The position numbers and the translations under genes were made by a program. From Cannabis sativa (taxonomy: Eukaryota; Streptophyta; Magnoliopsida; Rosales; Cannabaceae), in the NCBI RefSeq assembly GCF_029168945.1, contig NC_083601.1, positions 20,736,160 through 20,800,159 on the forward strand: a stretch of 64,000 nt of DNA, given 5' to 3'. Of the stretch, positions 33,219-43,610 are shown in pieces. How positions within the stretch are numbered: position 1 is the first letter of the stretch; each line of letters opens with the position of its first letter. A model generated the notes under the pieces. It did no database searches, had not been told where the DNA came from, and saw only the letters and a list, made by a program, of their open reading frames with translations.

Positions 33219-36200
33219 TTAGAGATAAGATGAAGGTGCACTAGTATAACGCAGTGGAGCATCATATGGATGTGCCCAGCAAACATTATCAAGAACAGGA
33301 GACATTTTCAAGCCAATGATCTGTACATCTGGATTTGAGTGACCATCGAGAAAAATATTTGTAATCTACATAGAAAAGAAAACATAACCCAACCAATAAA
33401 TTTAATCTAGAATTATCACAATCTGTTGAATAGAAAATCTGGGAAGAGAAAACTGGTCCATGAGCATATAACAGGTAATTCTGTTTCACAGGCTTACCTG
33501 AGTACATCCAAAGAGTTTAAGCACCCTCAGAGATGGACAACTATCCACAATGAAACCCAATTCATTATCTGACAAATTCCGGCACCACGACAAATCCAGA
33601 CTATTCAGCTTTCTTAAGCGGCCAATCGATAAGGCTGTCTGGCAGCCGACCTACAAGTGCACTCAAGGATTGAGCGAATTTCAAGATTTCTTTTCAAATA
33701 TTTGCAAAATGTAAAAGGGCAGATTAATTTAAGAACTTGAAAAAAAATTGAAGCAAAAACCAAAAAGTTTAGTAATGAGCAGCCATGAATTTGATTCATG
33801 CAATATAAATATATGCATAGCCAACTCTTGCATGTATGTGTATATGCGTTGGAAGAGAAAGAGAGAAAAAAATTATAAATACCTTCCTGATGTTATTCAA
33901 AGACAGTTCCTCCAGACACAGTCCAGATGATTCTAGGAAGGCAGCTATACTTTTATCACTGTTTTCATTTAACAAATATATTTTATTAGTCAGTTAGGAA
34001 GAGAAGATCAACAGTGTCCACAAGTTAGTTACAATGAGATAAGATCTTGTAAGCAGGAAAAGAAAGACAAGTTCTGGGAAATAATATCCAAGATTTAAAA
34101 ATCCAACTTTCATACATCATACATGATACAACAATTCAATGGATGCATTAAACATTGAACACCAGAATTTGTCCTTGAAGTACTAATGTGCGAGCGAAGT
34201 GGATAAATCTTATAGGTCCTCAAAATTCTTTAAAATGTTAAGAAACATACAACAGGACTGGGGTTTCCCAGTCAGCCATCCAATGATGCACAGTTAGTCA
34301 CGCTTAAGTGTTAATTAGCTACAGAATTCTATATAAACCAGTATAATTATTTAGATTTACTAACAACCTGAAAGAATTGCGACAGAGTCTCAATCTTCGA
34401 ATGTTCTGACAACCATTTGCAAGATAGACTAATGAAGAACTTGTCAGTTTGCACACGTTCCCAAGGTCGATTGCAAGTAACCCAGAGCATGTTTCAGAAA
34501 TGATCTTCACTGAAGAATCTGTCAACTTTCTGCACCAAACCAAGAACATCATAACCAAAAACAAGAAAACTTAAATGAAAGTGAAGAGAATTATGAGCAA
34601 TATGAAAGAAATATGTAAAGCAACTTACCCACAATTAGTTAAAATGAGCTCTTTTATATTATCACCCCGACTTCTAATAAATTCCATGATAAATGTATCG
34701 CAAACGCTTTCCATGCCTGCTAAAGATAAAACCTCTAATTGTTCAAGGTTCTTCACTGCTGGCAGCATAAGCATAGCATCTATGCCCTGGCAATCATCAA
34801 GATACAATTCCCTCAAAACTGAACCCAACGAAATGGCTATAGTGTCAATACTAGAAGAGGTGAGAAGGGAGCACTGGCTGATATTAAGAGATCTAAGTGC
34901 CGGTGTAGAGGAAATAAGAAACTTTAGTCCAACATCTGTAAGCCGGCATGCCCCACGAATTGATAAAGTAACTAGTGCAGGCAAATAATTTGCTGACTTG
35001 GCTAAGGTGTCAACCAAAATATAATCTGGCAGACAGCGTCCACACTGATCAAGTTGAAGCACCTGATTCAAGACACAAAAATCCAGCTTAAAAAAAATTC
35101 AAACAAATAAACAAACCAACAGACTTTAATTTTCAACATCCTGCTGATGATACTAGAAAATGTAGTCCAAAGAATCTTGAAACTATTTTCGTGAACAAGT
35201 ATTTGCAAGAACAAATATACAGCATGTCAAACAAACCAAGAACAATGTAGGTAAACACAAGAGTAACAGATATTAGTAGGAATTACAATCAAGTGCTAAC
35301 ATTCAAATAACTGTACCCTGCTTCTGTATAAAAATAGCATTATTATGCTACTATTTGAGAATAAGACATGGCAATATACTAAATTGCCTTCAATCCAAAA
35401 CAGATCAAACTCCTTTTTTAGGGGAAAACTCATTAAATTTAAGTATCTTCTAAGTTTAGACTATTTTAAGGCTCCATGTAAAAAATAAAAGTAAAAACTC
35501 ATCATAAGACTTTTGCAAGAGAATCAACTACAAAACGCTTAATTTCAATATACTGTATATACTAAACATACAATGACGATTAAATAAAAAGCATATTTCA
35601 TTCAATCATGTTCAACTTCAAGAATGACAGAACTAGAAGAATTAATGATCAAAAGAATCATATAACAAGACATGAATCAGTGCAATGTTGATCCTCCGGT
35701 GGCAGAGGAGCTGAGCCAATATGTGTGAGAAAAAGTTAGGCTCACACACATTGCCATTTAATCCATGTGATGACTATTGACAATTGTTACTTTTGATTTT
35801 TGTAAGGACACATGATCAGTTAAGTATAAGCGAAGTAACTTGGTAGATTGAAATATTCATAACAAAACAGAAAACATACTGCTAAATTGCTCGGATCAAA
35901 GTTCTCCAAAGAATCTGTAAACACTTCCTCTGTTAGCCAAGAACAATCCCATAAACGAACCTCAGTAGGCGACCCTTGAACAAGCAATCTAAAAAATTGA
36001 CCATCCATCCTTCGAGAATCACTTAGCAACTTACTAAGCCGGTGCTTCAACCCGTCCGGGATAAATTCAAGAGAGGTGATTGAATCAGCATTGTCAGCAA
36101 GACACATTGTAGATAATTCGGTAAGCGTAGGAACCCGGGGCCTCAAACACTCATGTTCTTTACCTTTACTGTTCTTGGGCGTCCATATAAGTTGAGCACG

Positions 36201-37484
36201 TTTGCTCCCAACAGAAGAAGATCTTCGCAGACTTGTTCTCTCTCGATCTCTAATAATCTTCATGGCAGTGGAAAACGGACCAGGCCAATCTTCAGTATCC
36301 GATTCATTAAAATCTTTAGCAGGCATTTCTTCTTCCTCTTCGCGATTAAAATAAGCAAATCGAGTAGCATTTTCCTTGGCTATTTCTCTGAACCGTTCCC
36401 TGTACATATTTGCTCTATCTTCTCTGTAATTCCTAATCCTATCCTCTTCTTGAACAAGTGCAACTGCATTGGCCAGCATTAAAATAGACTCAAACTTTTC
36501 AACCTTCCGCGGTCCATACAAGACCTCATTGTCCACTGTATATTCAATCCACTTTCCCTTCCCTTTTTTGTTAATGCAGAATCTCCTTCTCCTATTATGA
36601 GTATCATTACTAATGGCAGTAGGAGCTTCCTCCACATTTTCATCTTCACTTCCAAAACTCATTTTTCTCTTGCCCTTCCTATTTCCTCCAACACTGCCAC
36701 CCTCAACTACATTCACATCTAAACTCTCCGTTTCCTCTTCCGAATCCAGCACAATTAAATCAAGACAATTCGACAAATCACCATGATCGGCCAACTTACT
36801 CTTTCGTTTCTCTCCTCCTTCTGGTGTTTCTTTACCAAAATCACCCATATCTTGAACTTCATTTTCTTCATCAACTCCTTCTGCTCTTCTCTTCCCAACT
36901 TTCTTTCCTGACCGCAAATTCAAAACCCCTTTACTTCCTTCACCGTCTTCTTCACAACCCAAAGGCAGAGAATTAATATCAATACCCAACTTTCTCTTCC
37001 CAGAATTTCCCGTATCCGAACCCAACCCAACTTCACCAAAACCCTCACCGCCTCCTCTATCTTCACCTCCATCCTCAACAACCCTTAAATTCTCATCAAT
37101 CAACGTAAAACCCCCCTCATTATTCACATCCATACCCAAAACCCCGTGATCAACCGCTTCTTCCTCATCTTCTTTCGAGCCACCACCACTCCTATTCCGA
37201 CCCGAGGCCTCATCGGGCTCCACCACCTTGGAAGAGAGTCGTCGGGTATGCCTCCGCATTAACCCAGATGACAACACCGAATCCGATTCTGGGCCCATTG
37301 AGACTGCAGGGGAATCGGAAGGTGGGTGAGAATTGGGGGAGCGAGAGGAAGAAAGCGCAGAGGGCTCCTTGTTCTGGGCTGGAGTAGAAGGCTCCAAGTT
37401 GTGGTTTTGTTGTCTAGTCTTTTGGGTTTTGGATTTGGGTGTGGTTTCGGTTGAAACGATTATCCGAGACCTTAAAACCCTCAT
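33219..37484 (-). CDS. RAD7/Rhp7-like leucine-rich-repeat protein (six exons)
   Basis: The exons in coding order are 37484-35880, 35062-34629, 34529-34368, 33958-33883, 33650-33498 and 33365-33219. They give 858 residues with all phases consistent. Exon 1 (residues 1-535) is a disordered, charged N-terminal half with many short basic (KRK) and acidic (EEEE) clusters. It ends in a conserved block with LTELSTMCLADNADSITSL and SPTEVRLWDCSWLTEEVF. The remaining exons are leucine-rich repeats of the cysteine-containing, F-box type (LVTLSIRGACRLTDVGLKFL, LEVLSLAGM, LNSLDLSWCRNLSDNELGF). This layout matches plant proteins annotated as DNA repair protein rhp7-like. In yeast, Rad7 with Rad16 recognises lesions in silent DNA and forms part of a ubiquitin ligase; the plant role is inferred. 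No F-box is evident. A Helitron end lies only about 157 bp upstream of the ATG. Confidence 0.88.
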
Positions 37485-37500
37485 TGGGTTGTGTGGGAAT

Positions 37501-37508
37501 TTATATAG
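37501..37508 (-). promoter_or_regulatory. TATA-like sequence close to the RAD7-like start
   Basis: On the minus strand CTATATAAATTCC lies about 20 bases before the ATG. This is too close for a normal leader, so either transcription starts upstream and this is leader sequence, or a start here would use an internal ATG. It is listed as a possible, not a proven, promoter element. Confidence 0.3.
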
Positions 37509-38527
37509 CGAGAAATTGAGTTAACTCGGGAATCAATCAGGCGAGTGTGCTATAGCGATTACCGAATACGACGGAGAGTTGGAATGAAGAGACAACGGTT
37601 AGGTTTTCCGCCCCCGTTTCGGCTCCCTTAATTATATATATCTTACCTAATATATAAAATGCCTATCTAACTGATTTTGTTGTGCACTTAACAGATTGTT
37701 GTTTATTTAACAGAGTATACCAAAAAAAAGTTAACTTTAACAGCCACCCATTCAATTCACAAGTGAACCCATTCCATTTACAAAGATTATACATACCAAA
37801 CAACCATTCAGAAGATACCCATTCGTACATTCATACAGGTCATAAATAGACAATCATTTTCTAAATAGTTAACCAAAAAAAAAACCATAATTTTCTTAGT
37901 ATGCTGCCACCATTTCAGATCAATTTCTTTATTGTTTACCAAAAACCGCAGTCCACCGAAAGCCGGAACCCAATAATCTACTGCACGTTGTCACTCCCTA
38001 CTTGCAGTGTGCATAAAACGAAAACCAAACACAATCTAATTGGTGAAGAAGCCAGTTATAAGCCTCCCAACAATACAAGCTAAAAAACAACCTTCCAAAA
38101 TAGATCAAAACATTGCAACTAATCAAAAAGTAAAACATAAATTGCCAAAAGACACAACCATTCAATTCATAAAATAAATGTAAATATAAAAGCTAACAAC
38201 ATCTTACACTCCCTCATTTAGAATTTTTCAGAAAGAATTATTTATTACACCAGCGAAAAAGGTTTGAATCTTATCACAATAAATTAAAACAAATTAAATC
38301 ATACAAATTTTACTAATACAAATTTCTTTTTTTTATTCGTTAGATATATATTACTATATCTATTATCATCATATTTCACTAAGCAGTTTAATTTCATGGC
38401 AGACAAACAATCGAAAAGTTAGTTAAGTTTCGTATTATATAAAATGGAGAGAAATACAAACTTTTCTGGGTATTTTCTTTTTGGGTGTTTTTCGGATTAG
38501 AACAGGAAAGGAAAAGAAGGAAAATAC

Positions 38528-38568
<41 letters not shown>
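38528..38568. repeat. (TAA)n microsatellite
   Basis: About 13-14 copies of TAA, within the Helitron candidate. Asparagine-run reading frames across it are artefacts. Confidence 0.9.
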
Positions 38569-39310
38569 TGCCTTACTCCAAGAAAAAAGAAAAAGTACAA
38601 GAAAATGATGAGAGACCTTATATGCATTTGTGGCGTGCCCTTCTTCTTGAGAGAGGAGATTAGGTGCGGCTGAGACTTAGTTCTTACCCTGCATATACTT
38701 GCTTATTATATTAGGGATTCAAATTAGGGTTTCATTTCTTTATTGGGTTGATCTCTTCTATTCGGGCCGAACCATTGTTGGTTCATTGTGTGAGTTTTTG
38801 TCTCACTTCTTCATGGGCCGAACCATTCTGTGGGTGAAGAGAGAAGAGTTTTGTGTAACTATTGTTGGACTTGGCTCTTAGACTCTTGTATTATTGGGCC
38901 TGGAATAAAGATTGCAATTTTGTAAGTTTTTAATAATAACATTTTTATGGACACATAACAAAAGTGATAAATTTGAAAAATACCACAATTTACAAAAATA
39001 ATAAAATATCTTATTTAAAGAAATAGAACTTAAAATGTAATATAATATTTTATGTAAATATATATAATAAAACTTATATATAATATTTATATTCTTATAT
39101 CATATATTTTAAATAGAAAAAATACATTTACAATTAAAATGCAACCATTTAGTAGATGAATATATGTTCAAATAAATGACAACACTACCAACTTTTATAA
39201 TTTATTTCTCCAGAAAATATTAAATATATTGAAAGTATTTCTAATAAATTGTTAACAAATTGTTTGATGCTATAAATTTATGTTGATCAAGAGAGTAAGA
39301 ACACTCAAAT

Positions 39311-39333
39311 AAAAAAAAAAAAAAAAAAAAAAA
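39311..39333. repeat. Poly(A) run
   Basis: A run of 23 A residues sits directly before the Helitron terminal hairpin. It looks like a slippage tract rather than a retroposon tail. Confidence 0.8.
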
Positions 39334-39365
39334 TACAACGTGCCTTGCCCGTAGTTTCCGTCTAG

Positions 39366-39899
39366 AATCATTCACAAACACCTATTCGCACAAATCACAA
39401 ATGATTCAATAACTCTCTATGTATATATAAGCGTTAAATGGAATGGGTATCTGCTAAAAACTCTTCATTAAATCTGATGAGGATTCAATGATTCAATAAC
39501 TTTCTATGTACAAAAATCTGATGATGGTTAGATATAAAATCATAAATCATAAAAGCTTAAAAGTATCATACAATAAATGTAGTGGAGGATGGAAAGGAAG
39601 TTTTATATATATGGGATGGGTTCAATGTGACGTTAATTTTAACACTATTTTTAGACCATGGCCCAAATTAAAACAAACAAGTAAACAAAAATTAAAAGCT
39701 TTGTCAACTATATCTATTCCCTCGCCTAATCGGATTTTTGTATTTAAAACTCTTCAATTAACGTCGTCCACCATCAATTCACGCTACCAATTCAGTTATT
39801 TAAAATAAATGAAATCTAATAGATAAAGTACTGGTGAGGAATAAAACTGATGCAAATGAGATGAGGGAGAAAGATACATTTATGGGGATAATTATTATT
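39366..39899. other. Intergenic DNA between Helitrons
   Basis: ATGATTCAATAACT occurs twice (39401 and 39488), each followed by CTATGTA. There is no gene. The 100-codon frame at 39506-39808 has no recognisable content. Confidence 0.35.
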
Positions 39900-40062
39900 T
39901 TTTTTATTTGGGCCCATAGATTCTATTTAATATGATGGTCTAAAAATAATGTCATAAAATATGTTTATTGAATCCAGGGGTAATTTTTTTTTATTTGGGC
40001 ATAAATTCTATTTAATTTGATGGTCTAAGAATAATATCATAAAATATGTTTATTGAATCCAT
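39900..40062. repeat. Tandem duplication of about 80 bp
   Basis: TTTATTTGGGC...ATTGAATCCA occurs twice (about 39903-39977 and 39989-40061) with a few differences. It includes ATAAAATATGTTTATTGAAT in both copies. It lies just left of the next Helitron candidate. Confidence 0.75.
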
Positions 40063-40189
40063 TCCTTTTATATATTAATATAAAACTAGGTATGTAGGAA
40101 GAAGAAAAGTAGTTTTATGGGAAAGAGAGGATCGTTAGAATGGTTATTATCAAAGGTTGTTTGGGATATTTTTTTTTTGAGATATTTTC

Positions 40190-40191
<2 letters not shown>

Positions 40192-40262
<71 letters not shown>
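40192..40262. repeat. (TTA)n microsatellite
   Basis: About 70 bp of pure TTA repeats. An isoleucine-run frame on the other strand is an artefact. Confidence 0.95.
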
Positions 40263-40263
<1 letters not shown>

Positions 40264-40713
40264 TTTTCTCATAAATAAATGAATAATAAATAATAATTAA
40301 ATGTATCAAAGATTGTGCACGGTATTTTGTCCTTGCAATTAAAAGAATAAAATAAATTAAAAAAAAACGTTTAAATTTGTCAACTTTTATTTAATTATTA
40401 TTTTTAGGGAAATTTTTAAAAATAATAATGTCAACACCATCATGTGGAAATATATGCAAAAGTTCATTGTTAAATTTATATAAAAAATAATTAATTTATA
40501 TTAAAAAAATTTGAAAGTTAGAGAAAAATAAAATTAAAAGATGGAACATCCAAATATATAAGTAAAACAAGATTTATATTTATTTAAAGAAACACTTTTT
40601 TAATTTTATAATTATATATCTTATAATTGTATTTTACTATTTATAACACAATATTACTATTTCTTAAAGTTTAATATTTTAATTATATCATAATATGCAT
40701 TTAAATTTTTTAA

Positions 40714-41040
40714 GGCTAATTAGATTTTTACTCCGAACTTTGACATGTATCAAATCATGCCCCTACATTTTTTTCGCCATTAAAAATTCCACCTGAACCA
40801 TTGAGATTGTTAGATTTAAGGACTTTTGTCTAATTTCATTTAATTCTATTATTTCAGTAATTATTTATGTACTAAACCATGCTCCCCAGACTTTGATATC
40901 TACCAAATCATATCCCTCGAACTTTAACATCCTTAAATTCAACAATCTCAATAGTTCAGTGGTATTTTTAATGACCTTAAAAGTTCAAGGGGCATGATTT
41001 GATACATGTCAAAGTTCGGGGGTAAAAATCCTAATTAGCC
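40714..41040. mobile_element. Inverted-repeat MITE, probably Mutator-type
   Basis: The ends are GGCTAATTAGATTTTTACTCC and GGGTAAAAATCCTAATTAGCC. The arms pair for about 55 bp, then more weakly (CCATTGAGATTGTTAGATT against AATTCAACAATCTCAATAG). The flanks ATTTTTTAA and TATTTTTAA could be a decayed 9-bp target duplication. It is noncoding. Confidence 0.75.
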
Positions 41041-41848
41041 TATTTTTAAATTATACTATTATGAAATATTTATATTTGTAACAATATACCTTTAATTTTA
41101 TTAATCTCAAAAATTAAACAATATAGAGACCACAATCAATAATATCGATCCAACAATATATGACTAGAAAGCAAAAGTGATAGTTGGTTATAAGTCATTT
41201 GTACATACAAGTCCATCCAAGTGTAAAAATAACTATATTTTTAATGCAAGATTATATGCTCAAATAAATGACAATACTAGAATCGTATCTATGATTATGT
41301 TTGGTCACGAAATAAAATAACTTTTAAGATCTAATGCAACGAAAATAATAGATTATTCTAAAGAAATAGCATTTCAAGCTACACTTATTTATTTATATAG
41401 TAAAATCATTAATAATTGAAGACTAATACTAATTTTTATAATTTATTTCTAAAAAAAAAGATTAAATATATTGAAAGTATTTCTAATAAATTGTCAACTA
41501 AGTATTACAAACTATAAATATATGTTGATCAAGAAAAGATGAAGACTCAAAGATACAAGAATTTTAATGTATACTCTATTGAAAAAGCATTACAAGAAAA
41601 AAATTACTATTACTAAATCTCCATCTTAGATTATAATTTACATATAGGTAATATTTTAACAATTATAATAAAATACTTATTCTATGTAATATTTTTAAAT
41701 GAACAAACATCTTATTTTATAAAATATTTAATAAAACTTATAAATAATATTTTTATTAATAAATCAAATATTTTAAATAAAAAAAAATTGCCAAAAAAAC
41801 TAAAAAAAAAAAAAGACACAACGTGCTTTGCACGTAGTTGCCGCCTAG

Positions 41849-42059
41849 TATTAAATAAAACGCATATAAAAAAGGAATAAAGAGCTTGCGCGGTACGCTT
41901 TTATTTTTCCCGCCATGTGATATAATCGTAACCCTTTCCTTTTCAAAATAAAATGATTTTATGTTTCTTTCTTCTTGTTCTTCCTTTTTTTTCTTTTTCT
42001 TTTTTTATTTTTAATTGAAAGATAATAAGAAAAGTTTGTACATAATTAAGGTAATAGAT
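41849..42059. other. Short spacer before the LINE
   Basis: AT- and T-rich DNA that ends with the LINE target duplication GGTAATAGAT (42050-42059). Confidence 0.5.
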
Positions 42060-42094
42060 CACAGGAATATGAAAATACACTCATATCTAGACCC

Positions 42095-42098
<4 letters not shown>

Positions 42099-42164
<66 letters not shown>
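42099..42164. repeat. (GA)n microsatellite in the LINE leader
   Basis: 33 uninterrupted GA units, 40 bp inside the LINE 5' end. Reading frames across it (ER or SL repeats) are artefacts. GA tracts near promoters can recruit GAGA-binding factors; that would be a guess here. Confidence 0.95.
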
Positions 42165-42167
<3 letters not shown>

Positions 42168-42566
42168 GAAGGAGATTCAGTAATGAAAGACAAATCGTTT
42201 TGTGCCATTGACGGTCGGCCTTCAACAAAGCTTTAAATGGGAGGCAGCGAGGATTAAATGATGCGGAGGACGGACATTTGCACTTAAATATGGGCCTGAT
42301 GTTGATCGCGTTTGGATATCCAATAGGATTTTCCATGGTCTTGCTATGGCCGGGGATTGTGGAGACTGTTGTGTTCTAGATTTTGGCTTGAGTTCAGTCC
42401 CTGTTTTTTTCTTCACATCGTCCCTTTGCTTCATCTCTGCAGTATACTGCAGCTTTAGTCGAAGTGGAAACTGCAGTGCGATTCCTGGAGTGTCGTGCAT
42501 CGAAAATGGTTGTTCTCCGGCCACGCTGGTGATTAGTGTTGACACCCCATTTCCTCTTTACGGACC

Positions 42567-43610
42567 GTGGATACCATCTGCATCATCCTCCCAGGATATT
42601 TTTCTGGAGCTCTCATTGCTCTTCGACTGAATTTCTCGACCATTTCTCCATCTGTGGCTATGCTCCGATCGCCTCCGGCGGTGAGGATTGGGCCTGGCCG
42701 CGAATCGAGAAGGGCGAAGATGGTGACTTCTCGAAAGCCAGCTGGTCTAGGCTTTTCCCTACGTGCTGCCTGGCAGTCCAAGTACAAACCTACAAACTGT
42801 GAAATGACTATTGCTCTGTTGGGTAATAAGTTTCCTTTTGACGTTAAGGAGGAGGGAAAGCTTCTTGAAATTTTTCCTATTTTAGAGGAAAACCCAGGTG
42901 ACCGTTCCTCGTGTGCACAAACAATTTTGAATGGTGGATGTGGTAAAGGAATCTTTGGGCCGGTCAATATTACTAATGGGCCGAATGTTGTTGGAAATGG
43001 TCCAAATAGACTTGGGAATTTGCCTCTTGTGGAGAATTGCTTTGTGGAAGGTGGGTTGGCTACGGATCGGGTTGGTAAAGGGCCTATTATTGGTGGGCCT
43101 TTGGTTGTTAGTGCTCAGGCGGATGGTGGGCCGTGCACTCCTCTTAATGAATTGGGCCAATATGATTTCCTAAATATTGGGCAGAAGGCTGTTTACTCTA
43201 CCAATGAAGATAAGGCCTTGTTTAACTTTTTTCTTTTAATTCTTCCTTATTCTTTTTTATTGCTATTAGAGCTTAATCATTTTGGAAAGTTGGACTTGTA
43301 TGAGATTAGAACCTTGGGAGGTGGCCAAGAGATTAATTTTCAACAAGATGAGCCTCTGGATAGTGATGAAGTGACCAAGCAGGGGAGTTCTATGATCTCC
43401 GCAAATGTATCCCTGCAAGTTGACATGTCAGTGTCTCTGGGACAATCCTCTAGACTGACGGTTTGGAAAGCCAAGGCCCGTTTGGCGGATATCTCAATTC
43501 CGCCAACAAATTTGGTTCAAATTGATGTTGTGGGCTCGGCGGTCGGTGCTAATGAGGTGAATTTGACCCCTGTGGAGGAGGACGATGTTCCTCCTCCACA
43601 GGAGCCATGA
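42567..43610 (+). CDS. LINE ORF1-like protein
   Basis: This open frame of 347 codons ends in TGA (43608-43610), overlapping the ATG of ORF2 (43607-43609) as ATGA. Plant L1 ORF1 proteins bind RNA and usually carry a DUF4283 fold and a CCHC knuckle. I can see neither clearly. The middle is rich in glycine and asparagine (repeated GPN motifs), and the tail has VWKAKARLADISIPP and an acidic, proline-rich end. The start is uncertain: upstream frames on the same strand (from 42346) suggest the true start may lie earlier in another frame, with a lesion between. The frame is intact from at least 42700 to the end. Confidence 0.6.
   Translation: MDTICIILPGYFSGALIALRLNFSTISPSVAMLRSPPAVRIGPGRESRRAKMVTSRKPAGLGFSLRAAWQSKYKPTNCEMTIALLGNKFPFDVKEEGKLLEIFPILEENPGDRSSCAQTILNGGCGKGIFGPVNITNGPNVVGNGPNRLGNLPLVENCFVEGGLATDRVGKGPIIGGPLVVSAQADGGPCTPLNELGQYDFLNIGQKAVYSTNEDKALFNFFLLILPYSFLLLLELNHFGKLDLYEIRTLGGGQEINFQQDEPLDSDEVTKQGSSMISANVSLQVDMSVSLGQSSRLTVWKAKARLADISIPPTNLVQIDVVGSAVGANEVNLTPVEEDDVPPPQEP

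Larger units (their letters stand above)
37641..39365 (+). mobile_element. Non-autonomous Helitron candidate next to the RAD7-like gene
   Basis: The left end, after an A, is TCTTACCTAATATATAAAAT followed by GCCTATCTAAC. This parallels the left end at 271 (TCTATTCTATATAAAG...GCCTATATAAC). The right end is CTAG (39362-39365), preceded by the stem ACGTGC (39338-39343), loop CTT and GCCCGT (39347-39352) with one mismatch. The base after CTAG is A, not T, which is a deviation. The last 130 bp align with 41470-41560 in the next Helitron. There is no coding capacity. Confidence 0.6.
40063..41848 (+). mobile_element. Non-autonomous Helitron candidate
   Basis: The right end is strong: stem ACGTGC (41821-41826), loop TTT, GCACGT (41830-41835), then CTAG (41845-41848) followed by T. 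The proposed left end, TCCTTTTATATATTAATATA at 40063, is Helitron-like but follows T rather than A, so it is tentative. The 3' 350 bp resemble the preceding Helitron. It contains a microsatellite and a nested inverted-repeat MITE and has no coding capacity. Confidence 0.5.

Noticed and set aside
34575..34988. Plus-strand frame over the RAD7-like exon 2
   Set aside because: It is the complement of leucine-rich-repeat coding on the minus strand.
39311..39333. Poly(A) run as a LINE or SINE tail
   Set aside because: It is directly followed by the Helitron terminal hairpin and there is no retroposon body or target duplication.
40115..40309. Poly-isoleucine frame
   Set aside because: Translation of the TTA microsatellite.
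42015..42336. Frames of ER or SL repeats
   Set aside because: They are translations of the GA microsatellite in the LINE leader.
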